DNA from: Chloroflexi bacterium HGW-Chloroflexi-10
GTDB taxonomy: Bacteria > Chloroflexota > Anaerolineae > Anaerolineales > Anaerolineaceae
Length of the DNA: 47,873 nucleotides
Reading direction: 5' to 3'
Assembly (NCBI GenBank): GCA_002840755.1
Contig: PHBZ01000041.1
Coordinates: 1 to 47,873, forward strand
The notes beneath the pieces were generated by a model that was not told the DNA's origin, did not search any database, and worked only from the letters and a program-made list of their open reading frames with translations. Position numbers and translations under genes: made by a program. How positions within the stretch are numbered: the first letter of the stretch is position 1; each line of letters opens with the position of its first letter. This document shows, in pieces, positions 26,901-34,371 of this stretch.

Positions 26901-29448
26901 AGCAACAGCAGTCCGGCCTAATGGAATTTCCTATGAAGTCGTCCATTCAAAAAAAGCTATCTATATTGAAAACCTGGCAATAACGAGTTTCGAATATAAT
27001 CCGGCAATGTTAGAACAAGGTGTGTTGGCTGCTTCCTGTATTCCATTGGAATATCGCAATACTTGTTTAGGTGTATTATGGGTGGATTATGATACCACCA
27101 GACGTTTTACGGAAAATGATAAAAAGACTCTCCAGTTATATGCCAACCAAGCGGCGATTGCGTATGAAAACGCTCGCCAGATCCGCGAGCTGAGTCACAT
27201 GCGTCAGGCAGCCGAAGCTCTCTCCAGCACCTTGTCACTCACCGATACGCTGAATCAGATCGCAAAAAGCGCACGCAACGTCTTGCGGGCAGAATCGGCT
27301 GCGATCTGGTCGTATGATAACCAACGTAGTCGTTTCCTTCTGACCGAATCTGTTGCTTCCGGCATACCCGAAGACAGTTGGAATTATTACCGTAAAGAAG
27401 AGTTGGAAACCGGCCAAACTGCACATACAATCCTCACTTCCAGGGATGGTTGGATTGGTGTAGAGGATGTCAATGACCATGAACGCTATCCCTTTTTAGG
27501 GTTATCTTCCCGAAAATTATTAAATGCACTTAAAGTACAAAGCTTTCAAGGAATTCGCCTGGTGGTCGGCGATGAGGTTTTAGGCATCTTATATGTTAAT
27601 CACAATCAAAAACGCTGTTTTGAAAGTGAGGAAGAAAAAAACACAGCACGTATTTTTGCCAATCACGCAGCGATGGCTTTAAAAAATGCCCGGTTGATTG
27701 CGCAACTCTCGGCAGCAAGAGAAACTGCCAGTGTCGTGGCCGGGTTAACTGTTTTAGGAGAGATCGAACAAACACTTGAATCAATCGTTGTTGGTACAAA
27801 GAAAGCAATTGATTGTGATATTGTTACGCTTTTTTCTTACAACCATGAACAGGATCAATTCGAATTTCCACCAAAGATGGCCGGTGTTACGGACAAAGAC
27901 CACATTATAAAAGCCGGGAATATAAATCGAGATGCCGTACCCTATAAATTAATCAAGTTGGAAGATTATTACAAAACGGAAGACACCATCAATGACAAAA
28001 TCATGGGTGGACCTTTCGCCAAAAGGGAAGGAATTAAATCTTCCGCAGGTTTTCCATTGGTTGTAATGAAACAGAGAGTGGGAGTTATGTGCGTCAATTA
28101 CAAACATATACACCACTTCAATGATGATGAACTGGAAAGTATTCGTATTTTTGCTCATCAGGCAGGCATTGCAATTTATAATGCGCAATTATATAACCGG
28201 TTGCAGCAGCGAGCGAACGCATTGGATGCGTTAAATGAAGCCGGGAAAATGATTACACGCTCTTTGGAGCTTAACACCATTCTGGACTCGATTGCCGAAC
28301 AGGCGTGGATGCTGACTGGCAAAAAGGGACAACATGCTGTTTCCGCTTCGATTTTAATGAGTGATGATGGAAAAGCAAAATTCAAAGCAGGTTTTCCCCA
28401 CAAAGAATTTACGCAAATCGAATCTAATTTTTTGAAAGGAATTGATCTCAATAAAGGAATCAATGGAAAAATTGGGGTCATCGGAATGGCAATTAAAACA
28501 GGAAATTCCCAATTGATATCAGATGTGAAAACAACCCCACATTATTTGGAACTAAACTCATTAACCAATTCCGAATTAGCTGTTCCGATCAAATTTGGTG
28601 ATCGAATCATTGGCGCAATTAATGTGGAGCATTATTTAATGAATGTGTTTGATAAAGAAGACCAGCGTGATCTGGAATCCTTGGCGGCATATGCCGGAAT
28701 TGCCATTGAACATGCAACCCAATATGAATATTTGAAGAAAATTAAGGGATTTATAGGAAATAAAACTGCTACGGAATGGATTCGCATGGTCAGTCAAAGC
28801 TGGGGGCATAGTATTCGCGGAGATACGGCAGCCGCCTTACTAAGAATAGAGTCCCTACGCAGATACCTGACTAAAAATAAAATTGAGATAGAAACTGAAG
28901 ATATAAAAGAAATTGAGACAATTATTAAAGAGATTCAAAATACGCCTATCGTTGCGCCGTTGACGATAGAAGACGCCAATAGTGATGTTGAAATTAACCA
29001 TTTATTAAGTACCTACATGGAACGCAAGTTCAAACAAAAACCACATTGCTATATAGAAGTTTGTTACGATCTTCAACCAAATTTAGACAACCTGGTAACC
29101 GTAAGAGCTAGTGAAGAATGGCTGCGGCGAGCAATTGAAATTCTGGTCGATAATGCTGTTCAGGCAATGATGATGGCCGATAGTCCGGAAAAACATCTCA
29201 CAGCCAGAACCCGACTGGAAGGCGACAAAATCATAATTTCTATAGTAGATAAGGGACCGGGAATACCTGATGAAATGGTAGATTTTATTGGAAAGGAACC
29301 TGTAAAAAGCATAAAAGGAGCTGGTGTAGGTTTAACGTTGGCTAATAATTTTATTCAAACCTATGGAGGTGAATTGATGCTTCAAAAAACGGGAACGAAC
29401 GGAACAGAGATGGCAATACTTTTACCGGCTAAACATCGGGAAATCTAA
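23950..29448 (+). CDS. Nine-GAF soluble histidine kinase
   Basis: 1832 aa with no TM segment. Nine consecutive GAF domains can be counted from their repeated terminal helix (patterns like FANQAAIA.ENAR). These end near residues 180, 355, 565, 725, 900, 1070, 1240, 1405 and 1585. A helical stretch holds a likely phospho-accepting H1620 (SWGHSIRGD). The ATPase domain follows with the N-box at N1735 (VDNAVQAM), the G1 box D1767-K-G-P-G and a G2 box GAGVGLTLAN. GAF3 is about 40 residues longer than the others. AAGGACGG precedes the ATG. It heads an operon with three receiver proteins, spaced 5 nt, 24 nt and then overlapping. The array probably integrates many small-molecule or redox inputs. Confidence 0.92.
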   Translation: MPEQAVNKLTHKIELITDNHQRLLLEASKVIAEADSLNEGLKLLTEKTIHYIETTFCCFLLLNPETNQFQLIASSSTNRAVQFVWEPTPLRHCLPHCSAEIWSIIEEGSPVICHSGEQNKCLLDCFQCTINIPKQLETALVVPLKVGNRALGIFIMGEMRTWNRKPFTNNEINLASTLANQVATLIEKIRLYELSINRLNQIDQRNQLLFALDEASRQIRAVEHASKLPHEISGNAVRLVSRRTGCYLLYHESLKQFEVTAVTNLSDKLINTRIDSQTSWLNKMCQNGVATCIPDENSVECSDAFIKKNHFSSGIAVPIKNSGELEAVILVGNETKPPFKKDEIDVLERFAAQATLALQTSKLINREQRIYEQFSVLKRISEYIQQSNDLEKILHVVLTGVTAGYGLGFNRAILFLRDEENNQLIGKLGIGHKSKKEAEDDWRKHHKNRLEGFEEYLSWLDKGKLSPSTIQEKIIKLRIPILENGEDAFSNVILHQRSKRIDENEFSLLPQEFIKAFHSVSTTIIVPLVAHKHAIGLLVVDNKFTHTPIPDVTINTLHTFANTAAIAFERTKHIQKIEGESHDRNVLLRISRDLSTKKEIDQVLSTLLEGGIQLLKVEMAVAHLINENTGEYSSYYAPSELKELFVQPRKEFGLTSIIIRNNEPLIIPDTSKNNQVNPDSMELGIQSMVGFPLQVRGKIIGVLFFNSRRMQYFQERELELISLLIAQGAVAMENARAFQNLEQNAVLRNALVQISQDLAENQNSDSQLEIIWQFVKQHLHAPMFYIGFSNADNNEIHYKIAYDAYKKLSPFSQKINQQESLGAAGYVLTTGKMLQWHTKEEKDALVSNQKIHLRIKGDECSSSIICPLQVGKEINGVIAMQHHAAHAWEEVELAAFQTLAQLVAVSMKNSNLMSEINEGKSRLEAAYSASQDITTNQDPDQTLKDIVQRVCNVMDAWRAKVILIDQAGNPQNIASYGYAEEAERATAVRPNGISYEVVHSKKAIYIENLAITSFEYNPAMLEQGVLAASCIPLEYRNTCLGVLWVDYDTTRRFTENDKKTLQLYANQAAIAYENARQIRELSHMRQAAEALSSTLSLTDTLNQIAKSARNVLRAESAAIWSYDNQRSRFLLTESVASGIPEDSWNYYRKEELETGQTAHTILTSRDGWIGVEDVNDHERYPFLGLSSRKLLNALKVQSFQGIRLVVGDEVLGILYVNHNQKRCFESEEEKNTARIFANHAAMALKNARLIAQLSAARETASVVAGLTVLGEIEQTLESIVVGTKKAIDCDIVTLFSYNHEQDQFEFPPKMAGVTDKDHIIKAGNINRDAVPYKLIKLEDYYKTEDTINDKIMGGPFAKREGIKSSAGFPLVVMKQRVGVMCVNYKHIHHFNDDELESIRIFAHQAGIAIYNAQLYNRLQQRANALDALNEAGKMITRSLELNTILDSIAEQAWMLTGKKGQHAVSASILMSDDGKAKFKAGFPHKEFTQIESNFLKGIDLNKGINGKIGVIGMAIKTGNSQLISDVKTTPHYLELNSLTNSELAVPIKFGDRIIGAINVEHYLMNVFDKEDQRDLESLAAYAGIAIEHATQYEYLKKIKGFIGNKTATEWIRMVSQSWGHSIRGDTAAALLRIESLRRYLTKNKIEIETEDIKEIETIIKEIQNTPIVAPLTIEDANSDVEINHLLSTYMERKFKQKPHCYIEVCYDLQPNLDNLVTVRASEEWLRRAIEILVDNAVQAMMMADSPEKHLTARTRLEGDKIIISIVDKGPGIPDEMVDFIGKEPVKSIKGAGVGLTLANNFIQTYGGELMLQKTGTNGTEMAILLPAKHREI

Positions 29449-29453
29449 TTCTT

Positions 29454-29816
29454 ATGAATCAAAAACAAATAGCATTAGTTTCCGGTCAGGATAATCAGGC
29501 ATGGTATAAAGATCTTAAGGATGCGGTACTCCCGTTAGGTGGTGTCATCGAAATAATCAATATTCTGATGATCACCAAAACAGATTGGGGAATATTCGAT
29601 CTGGTTTTCCTCGATTTAGCAACAATCCAGGATCCCTTAGAAACGATTAGTCAGATTCAAGACTGCGGTCCAAATATAAAAATCATTGTGTTCAGCCCGG
29701 TGCCACGCTGGAAACAAGCCAGAGAAATGATGCATGCAGGGGTAACCGATTACTTAATCCGCTCCGGAGAGAAAGATTACCTGCAAGCCGCATTAAAACC
29801 CAGATTTGACCAGTGA
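29454..29816 (+). CDS. Stand-alone degenerate receiver protein
   Basis: 120 aa with the alternating beta/alpha pattern of a CheY-like receiver. The phosphorylatable position is kept as D54 (LVFLDLAT). The acidic pair after strand 1 is missing (IALVSGQDN), and the conserved lysine is replaced (YLIRSGEKD). It may therefore be a pseudo-receiver or a binding partner of the kinase, not a phosphorylated switch. It starts 5 nt after the kinase stop and is surely cotranscribed. Confidence 0.75.
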   Translation: MNQKQIALVSGQDNQAWYKDLKDAVLPLGGVIEIINILMITKTDWGIFDLVFLDLATIQDPLETISQIQDCGPNIKIIVFSPVPRWKQAREMMHAGVTDYLIRSGEKDYLQAALKPRFDQ

Positions 29817-29840
29817 AATTAAATACGAAAGGGATTTATT

Positions 29841-30701
29841 ATGAATCATAACCTCCTGCTCGTTGAAGATAATGAAGACTATTCAAAAGCACTTAAGCGA
29901 ATACTCATCGATGAAAACTACCGCGTTTTTTCGGCATCCACCATCATACAGGCAAGAAAAATATTGCGTGAGCAAACTATCGATTTGGTCATTCTGGACC
30001 AAAAACTAAACAAAGATGATCCCTCGGATCAAAGCGGTTTGGAGATTGCCAAAGATAGATCCTTCCAGCATATACCGAAAATTGTCTTTACCGAATATGA
30101 CCTGGCCCCAAAAGAATTGCACTTGCTAATGGATCTTGAACCGGGGGAACTGCCCAACGTGATCCAGTTTTTAAGTAAAACGGAAGGGCATCAGACTCTG
30201 CTGGATGTCATCCGCAAATCACTACGCAACTGGCCAAAAATAACGCAGATGTCCAATCAGGTCTCCCGACAAATAGAGATGGATTATCAGGATACAAAAC
30301 GACAAGCCAGGTATAATTTTATTATTACATCGGTTGTTTCCATCATTGGATTGCTTACATTATTCACAGGGATTGGATTGGCCTGGAATGGTTTAATAAC
30401 CATAGGAATTGTAGGCAGTGCCAGCGGAATTATGTTGGAAGTGCTGGGGTATTTATTCTACCGGCAGTTAGAAGCATCCAATCTCAGAATGGATCGCTAT
30501 CATCGGGAACAATTGCAAACTTATTGGTTTGAACTTTTGTTTGCCGCAGCAGAACAACTCCCCGCTGAGCAACAGATGAAGACAATGAAAAAAATAATCC
30601 TGAAATCGAGTGATAGCTGGTTCAGATCAATTGAAAACATGCAAACCAAATTCCCACCGGTGAAAGAAACTGAACAAGGCATTGGAGTTCAATATGAATA
30701 A
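29841..30701 (+). CDS. Receiver fused to a two-TM (TRADD-N-associated-like) domain
   Basis: 286 aa. Residues 1-125 form a complete receiver: acidic VEDNED, phospho-acceptor D53 (VILDQKL), T in VFTEY and K113 (LSKTEG). A loop KDDPSDQSGL follows D53. After a helix come two TM segments (about 158-182 and 184-207) and a C-terminal helical tail containing RQLEASNLRMDRYHREQLQTY. The two-TM part plus this helix resembles, from memory, the cyanobacterial TRADD-N-associated two-TM domain (AR..F, two TM, then YH..LL). Such domains are otherwise linked to NTP-dependent conflict systems. AAAGGGA (29827-29833) precedes the ATG. It overlaps the next gene by 8 nt. Confidence 0.8.
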   Translation: MNHNLLLVEDNEDYSKALKRILIDENYRVFSASTIIQARKILREQTIDLVILDQKLNKDDPSDQSGLEIAKDRSFQHIPKIVFTEYDLAPKELHLLMDLEPGELPNVIQFLSKTEGHQTLLDVIRKSLRNWPKITQMSNQVSRQIEMDYQDTKRQARYNFIITSVVSIIGLLTLFTGIGLAWNGLITIGIVGSASGIMLEVLGYLFYRQLEASNLRMDRYHREQLQTYWFELLFAAAEQLPAEQQMKTMKKIILKSSDSWFRSIENMQTKFPPVKETEQGIGVQYE

Positions 30702-32655
30702 GACAATTTTATTGATGGAAAATAAAAAAACAATCCTGGATGCTTATATGCATCTATTGGAAGATGAAGGATACCAGGTGTATCCGGCTGCCAGTCTGGA
30801 AGATGCAAAGAATCTGATTGAACACAAAAATATCCACCTGGCAATCTTCGATATTCGTATGGTAGATGAAGATGATCCAAATGATATCAGTGGATTATTG
30901 CTTGCCAAAGAACCAAAATATATCCATTTACCGAAAATTATTCTGACGGGTTACCCCAGTTATGAGTACGTTCGTGAAGTAATGGGAGCTACTGAAAATG
31001 GAATTCCAGCCGCCGTTGATTTTGTCAGCAAAGGAGAAGGGATAAACAAATTACTCGATGCTATCGAGAAGGCCTTTGCACAACAAATCCAGATCAATGA
31101 AATGCTTAAATTTCATTGGACGAACGAAGGTCCAGTTTCGTTTGCCCACCTGGCTTCCTTATTAATTACGGAAGAACAAACCAGCGCTTTTAGTGATGTC
31201 TGTGGAGAAATTGAAGATCTTTTCCGTAGGATGTTTTTTGCTTACAATCAGGTGAATTTCGCCCGATTGATCTGGAATAGGCAGGATGAAGTTTGTCTCG
31301 AAGTGTATGCTTATCGTGATGGTGTAGAAGAACAATATTTGATCACCCTGGGGCAAAAAATGTTGATTGACAGCCAAAAAACCTGTTTCGAAAAGCTGGC
31401 ACCAAAGAGTTTCCTTTCTGCTCGCTGGGAAAAAAGGTTCGAATCAATGCATTATGCGATAATCCAATGGGCTTATCCGGGCATCAACCTGCAAAATGCT
31501 AAACTATTTACTAATTTTTTTATCGAACAAACCGAAAAAACGGTTCGCAGCAGCATGGAAACATTTTTTACGACAGCACTGCCAGCCTGGCACCAACCCA
31601 AGTCCAATAACACAGTTATGAATAGCGATTGCCGCTCCGTATGGTCACCTCGCGAGAACACCAAAACACTTGCGTTGGAGTGGAAAGCTATCCTTGATAA
31701 AATGACTCTATTGTATAAAAACCGCATAAGCCTGACCGCCCTCCCGGACCAGGGAAACCTGCTCTTCGAATTACCCAATGGGAAGAGGTACCTGTTTCCT
31801 GACCCTGTTCACTATTATTCAGAAATGGATTTCCCTGAATGGGCAAAAGATGATATCGTACCTGGCATCGGCATTAATCATACCAATCGCTTATTGGTCG
31901 ATGGTTTCCAAATCATCATCGCTGATTTTTCAAATTTACAATTTGCACCAAAATATATGGATTACATAGCCATGGAAAACAGCATCCGCTACGAGTTGAT
32001 AGATAACACCAACTTGCAAAGCCTGCTGGATTTTGAAGAAAACCTGGCTAAACTCCGGGATTTATCCGAGAATGTAAATGCCAGTAATGTAGAACCCGAA
32101 TTCCGTAAAGCCTGGAATGTTATCTTAAGCATTCGGCAGGCAGCAGCAGAGCAGATCGACCCGGATCCACTGCCCTACTTTCAGTATTTGCTGACAGAAG
32201 GGGTACGTCAATTAATGAATGTCGATGCAGAAGTGCACTATTCACCCAGAGAGTTACAACACTGGTTACACAACCTGGGAACCACGTCCATCCTATGCAA
32301 GCGTCTGGCGGAGAAAAAAGAAAAAATCCATCAACCTGCGAGAAACATTACAAACAGCGGGATTGAGATTGATTTTAATAAGCACGAAGTACGGGTCAAT
32401 AATGTCCTTAAAGAATTAACCCCAACCGAATTTAAGTTACTGGCCTATCTGGCATCCCGCAAGGGGTTACTTTGCACATATGACATGATTATTAAAGAAA
32501 TTTTTGGCGGTGAGATCGCTGATATCCAGACAGAAAAAAGCCGGCTGACAACCCATATTCTACGCCTGCGTAAGAATATTGAACCCGATCCAAAAAACCC
32601 GATTTTTATTAAGACCATATCCGGCGAGGGATATCGTCTGGATAACAATGGGTAA
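30694..32655 (+). CDS. Receiver - kinase-fold-like middle - OmpR/PhoB winged-helix regulator
   Basis: 653 aa. An intact receiver (1-125) has D53 in IFDIRMV, K113 in VSKGEG and the loop EDDPNDISGL. At about 545-653 there is a trans_reg_C winged helix (ELTPTEFKLLAYLASRKG, SRLTTHILRLRKNIE, GEGYRL). The ~420-residue middle is not a standard output domain. Its end (about 393-432), IGINHTNRLLVDG then IIIADFSN and MDYIAMENSIRYEL, lines up with the catalytic segment of phosphotransferase-like ternary-complex-associated domains (HGD.N..NILVD...LIDF...D.A.LE...RFEL). The HGD motif is lost here. ATG 30694 with GGAG at 30684-30687 is preferred to the TTG at 30682. Likely a DNA-binding output of the nine-GAF kinase. 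Confidence 0.8.
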   Translation: MNKTILLMENKKTILDAYMHLLEDEGYQVYPAASLEDAKNLIEHKNIHLAIFDIRMVDEDDPNDISGLLLAKEPKYIHLPKIILTGYPSYEYVREVMGATENGIPAAVDFVSKGEGINKLLDAIEKAFAQQIQINEMLKFHWTNEGPVSFAHLASLLITEEQTSAFSDVCGEIEDLFRRMFFAYNQVNFARLIWNRQDEVCLEVYAYRDGVEEQYLITLGQKMLIDSQKTCFEKLAPKSFLSARWEKRFESMHYAIIQWAYPGINLQNAKLFTNFFIEQTEKTVRSSMETFFTTALPAWHQPKSNNTVMNSDCRSVWSPRENTKTLALEWKAILDKMTLLYKNRISLTALPDQGNLLFELPNGKRYLFPDPVHYYSEMDFPEWAKDDIVPGIGINHTNRLLVDGFQIIIADFSNLQFAPKYMDYIAMENSIRYELIDNTNLQSLLDFEENLAKLRDLSENVNASNVEPEFRKAWNVILSIRQAAAEQIDPDPLPYFQYLLTEGVRQLMNVDAEVHYSPRELQHWLHNLGTTSILCKRLAEKKEKIHQPARNITNSGIEIDFNKHEVRVNNVLKELTPTEFKLLAYLASRKGLLCTYDMIIKEIFGGEIADIQTEKSRLTTHILRLRKNIEPDPKNPIFIKTISGEGYRLDNNG

Positions 32656-32893
32656 ATTCTGACTTTTTGATCACAAAACCATCTCATTTTGTTCAAAAGA
32701 CAAATAAAATCCAGGAAAAATCCTGACAAAACCATTTTATTGAAACAAAATAAATTTCTTTAGGCTAAATAATGAGATCATGCTGAAAGTGAAACGCCAA
32801 ATCGCAGGCTGCTTTGTTCTGGTAATCTGAGATCAAAGGAAAGGAACAAGCTTCTCAAAACAGAGAGCAATCCCAATCCTTCAGGAGGCTGGA
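32656..32893 (+). other. 238-nt leader/intergenic region
   Basis: It contains a small hairpin CAGGA/TCCTG (32712-32725) without a T-run, a TTGAAA (32740-32745) with no good -10, and two copies of GAGATCA. I see no match to known riboswitch cores. Confidence 0.35.
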
Positions 32894-33556
32894 ATGAAAG
32901 CAATCTCATCTACAATTCTCATCATTTTCTTACTGATTTTCTTCTCAATCTCGGGAATTGGTTACTGTACATCCAAACTTCAAGCCCTGGATGAAAAGGT
33001 GAATATGCTGGAACAAGAAAATGCAGACTTGCAGGCTGCATTGATAAATGCCCAAAACACGAACACGGAGCAGAAGAAAAATATCGATAGATTAACCCAG
33101 GAAAATACAAACCTCCAAAACGACCTGGCAAACGCAAATCAAACCATCATCGATTATGAAACGGGCTACGCCGCTTTATGGAACGAGCTGCAATCAACTA
33201 AAACAATCCTCACTAGTTTAAGTGAAAGTGAACAACAATGCCTTAATCAAATTGAAAGCCTTACCAGAAAAGCAGAAGAAAACACAAAGAAAATCTTCGC
33301 AGAACCTGCCCAAATCGATCTGGACCCGAATAACCTGAAACTCAACAACCTGATCCCGTCAGCCTCCATCGTCATCAGTCTGAGCGCACTATTGATCACC
33401 GTTGCCACCCTGATCCTGTTGGCAGCCGGATGGAACTTCAGACGCAACCAAAAATCAACCATACTTCACCCAAACACCAAGTGGCAGGATAACAGCTACC
33501 GAAAAATACAACGCGAAAGTGCAAGAGCTATGGAGCGCCATCTGAGAAAAATGTAA
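32894..33556 (+). CDS. Coiled-coil protein with two TM segments, unknown function
   Basis: 220 aa, family not recognised. TM1 or an uncleaved signal spans about 5-26. A clear heptad coiled coil follows (LDEKVNMLEQENADLQAAL, then RLTQENTNLQNDLANA) to about residue 130. A second TM is at about 155-177, then a basic tail (NFRRNQK, RESARAMERHLRKM). AGGAGG (32883-32888) is a strong ribosome-binding site. It is on the same strand as the kinase operon but 238 nt behind it, so membership is uncertain. Confidence 0.75.
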   Translation: MKAISSTILIIFLLIFFSISGIGYCTSKLQALDEKVNMLEQENADLQAALINAQNTNTEQKKNIDRLTQENTNLQNDLANANQTIIDYETGYAALWNELQSTKTILTSLSESEQQCLNQIESLTRKAEENTKKIFAEPAQIDLDPNNLKLNNLIPSASIVISLSALLITVATLILLAAGWNFRRNQKSTILHPNTKWQDNSYRKIQRESARAMERHLRKM

Positions 33557-33581
33557 AAAATTGATTGCTAAATGGTCCTGC

Positions 33582-33613
33582 TTCACCCCGAGTTTGAATA
33601 AACCCGGGGTGAA
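33582..33613. terminator. Hairpin between convergent genes
   Basis: TTCACCCCG (33582-33590) pairs with CGGGGTGAA (33605-33613). An inner GTTT/AAAC follows after one mismatch. There is no T-run on either side, and the stem lies between convergent genes. Confidence 0.6.
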
Positions 33614-33707
33614 CTTATTAAATGAAGAGAATAAGGATTACAAGCAGCAGAAAGCGCCAACGCTGTATATCTTGAAACCATCCGGTATTTCTATAACAAC
33701 AAGGTTT

Positions 33708-34337
33708 TCAATCCTGAAGCAGTTCTGCCTTCACCCAACTGGCATTTTCCTCAATTCCCTGGTCGCCATCTACGACCTTCAACGGCAAACCCATCACACT
33801 TGTTTGTCGGGAAATTTCACTGGCAAACAGCGCGTCACGCGCCATCCAGTTATCATAGGCACGCCGCGGATCACTGCAATCCTGCACAATCCCCTGCGCC
33901 CACGGACGCATGGCATAATGCCGGCGCTGAAAGGCTTCCGTGGGGATCATCCATACAGCCCGGCTGCCCTGCTCGATGAACGCTTTGACCAATTCGGGCA
34001 TACACGCCGCGCCTTCCACCAACACAGGCTTTGGCAGGCCAGCGATATCTTCCAGAATAAATCCAAATATCTCACGATAAATTCCCAACTCGCGTTCCAC
34101 CTGCTCTGCTACTGGCGCCATCCAGATTTCCTCTGGGCTTAGGCTGCTTAACCGCCAGGTAAGCGGCTGGAACTGTGCGGTTGATCGCTGCACGTGCCGG
34201 CCAAAAAAATCATCCGCCCGGTAAGAATACCAGCCCAGTTGGGCGCAGAGAATCTCCGCTACCGAGCTTTTCCCGCTGCAAGGCGACCCGCCAATCCAAT
34301 ATACCTGTGACCAATCCATCTGTTTCCAATCCAGCAT
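33708..34337 (-). CDS. P-loop kinase-like ATP-binding protein
   Basis: 209 aa from the ATG at 34337 (AAAGAG upstream); a TTG one codon earlier is possible. A Walker A GGSPCSGKSS lies near residues 16-25, followed by YRADDFFGRH, which may hold the substrate-binding aspartates. The lid region is Arg-rich (FQRRHYAMRPW). The size and layout match small-molecule kinases of the AAA_33/zeta-toxin-like group, but the substrate is unknown. It lies 34 nt downstream of the membrane hydrolase gene and is probably cotranscribed. Confidence 0.75.
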   Translation of the reverse strand: MLDWKQMDWSQVYWIGGSPCSGKSSVAEILCAQLGWYSYRADDFFGRHVQRSTAQFQPLTWRLSSLSPEEIWMAPVAEQVERELGIYREIFGFILEDIAGLPKPVLVEGAACMPELVKAFIEQGSRAVWMIPTEAFQRRHYAMRPWAQGIVQDCSDPRRAYDNWMARDALFASEISRQTSVMGLPLKVVDGDQGIEENASWVKAELLQD

Positions 34338-34371
34338 CAATGCTCTTTTTTATTATTTCGTGTCTATCAAT

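Noticed and set aside
23950..28740. Internal GAF repetition as a recent tandem duplication or CRISPR-like repeat
   Set aside because: The nine domains are diverged at DNA level with no repeated blocks of nucleotides. This is an old domain expansion.
32656..32893. Cyclic-di-GMP or other riboswitch upstream of the coiled-coil gene
   Set aside because: A GCC/GGC-containing leader drew attention because of the nearby cyclic-di-GMP genes, but the conserved GEMM core text is absent.
33561..34142. 193-codon plus-strand frame over the P-loop kinase gene
   Set aside because: It runs through the convergent terminator hairpin and lies antisense to a protein with a clear Walker A motif.
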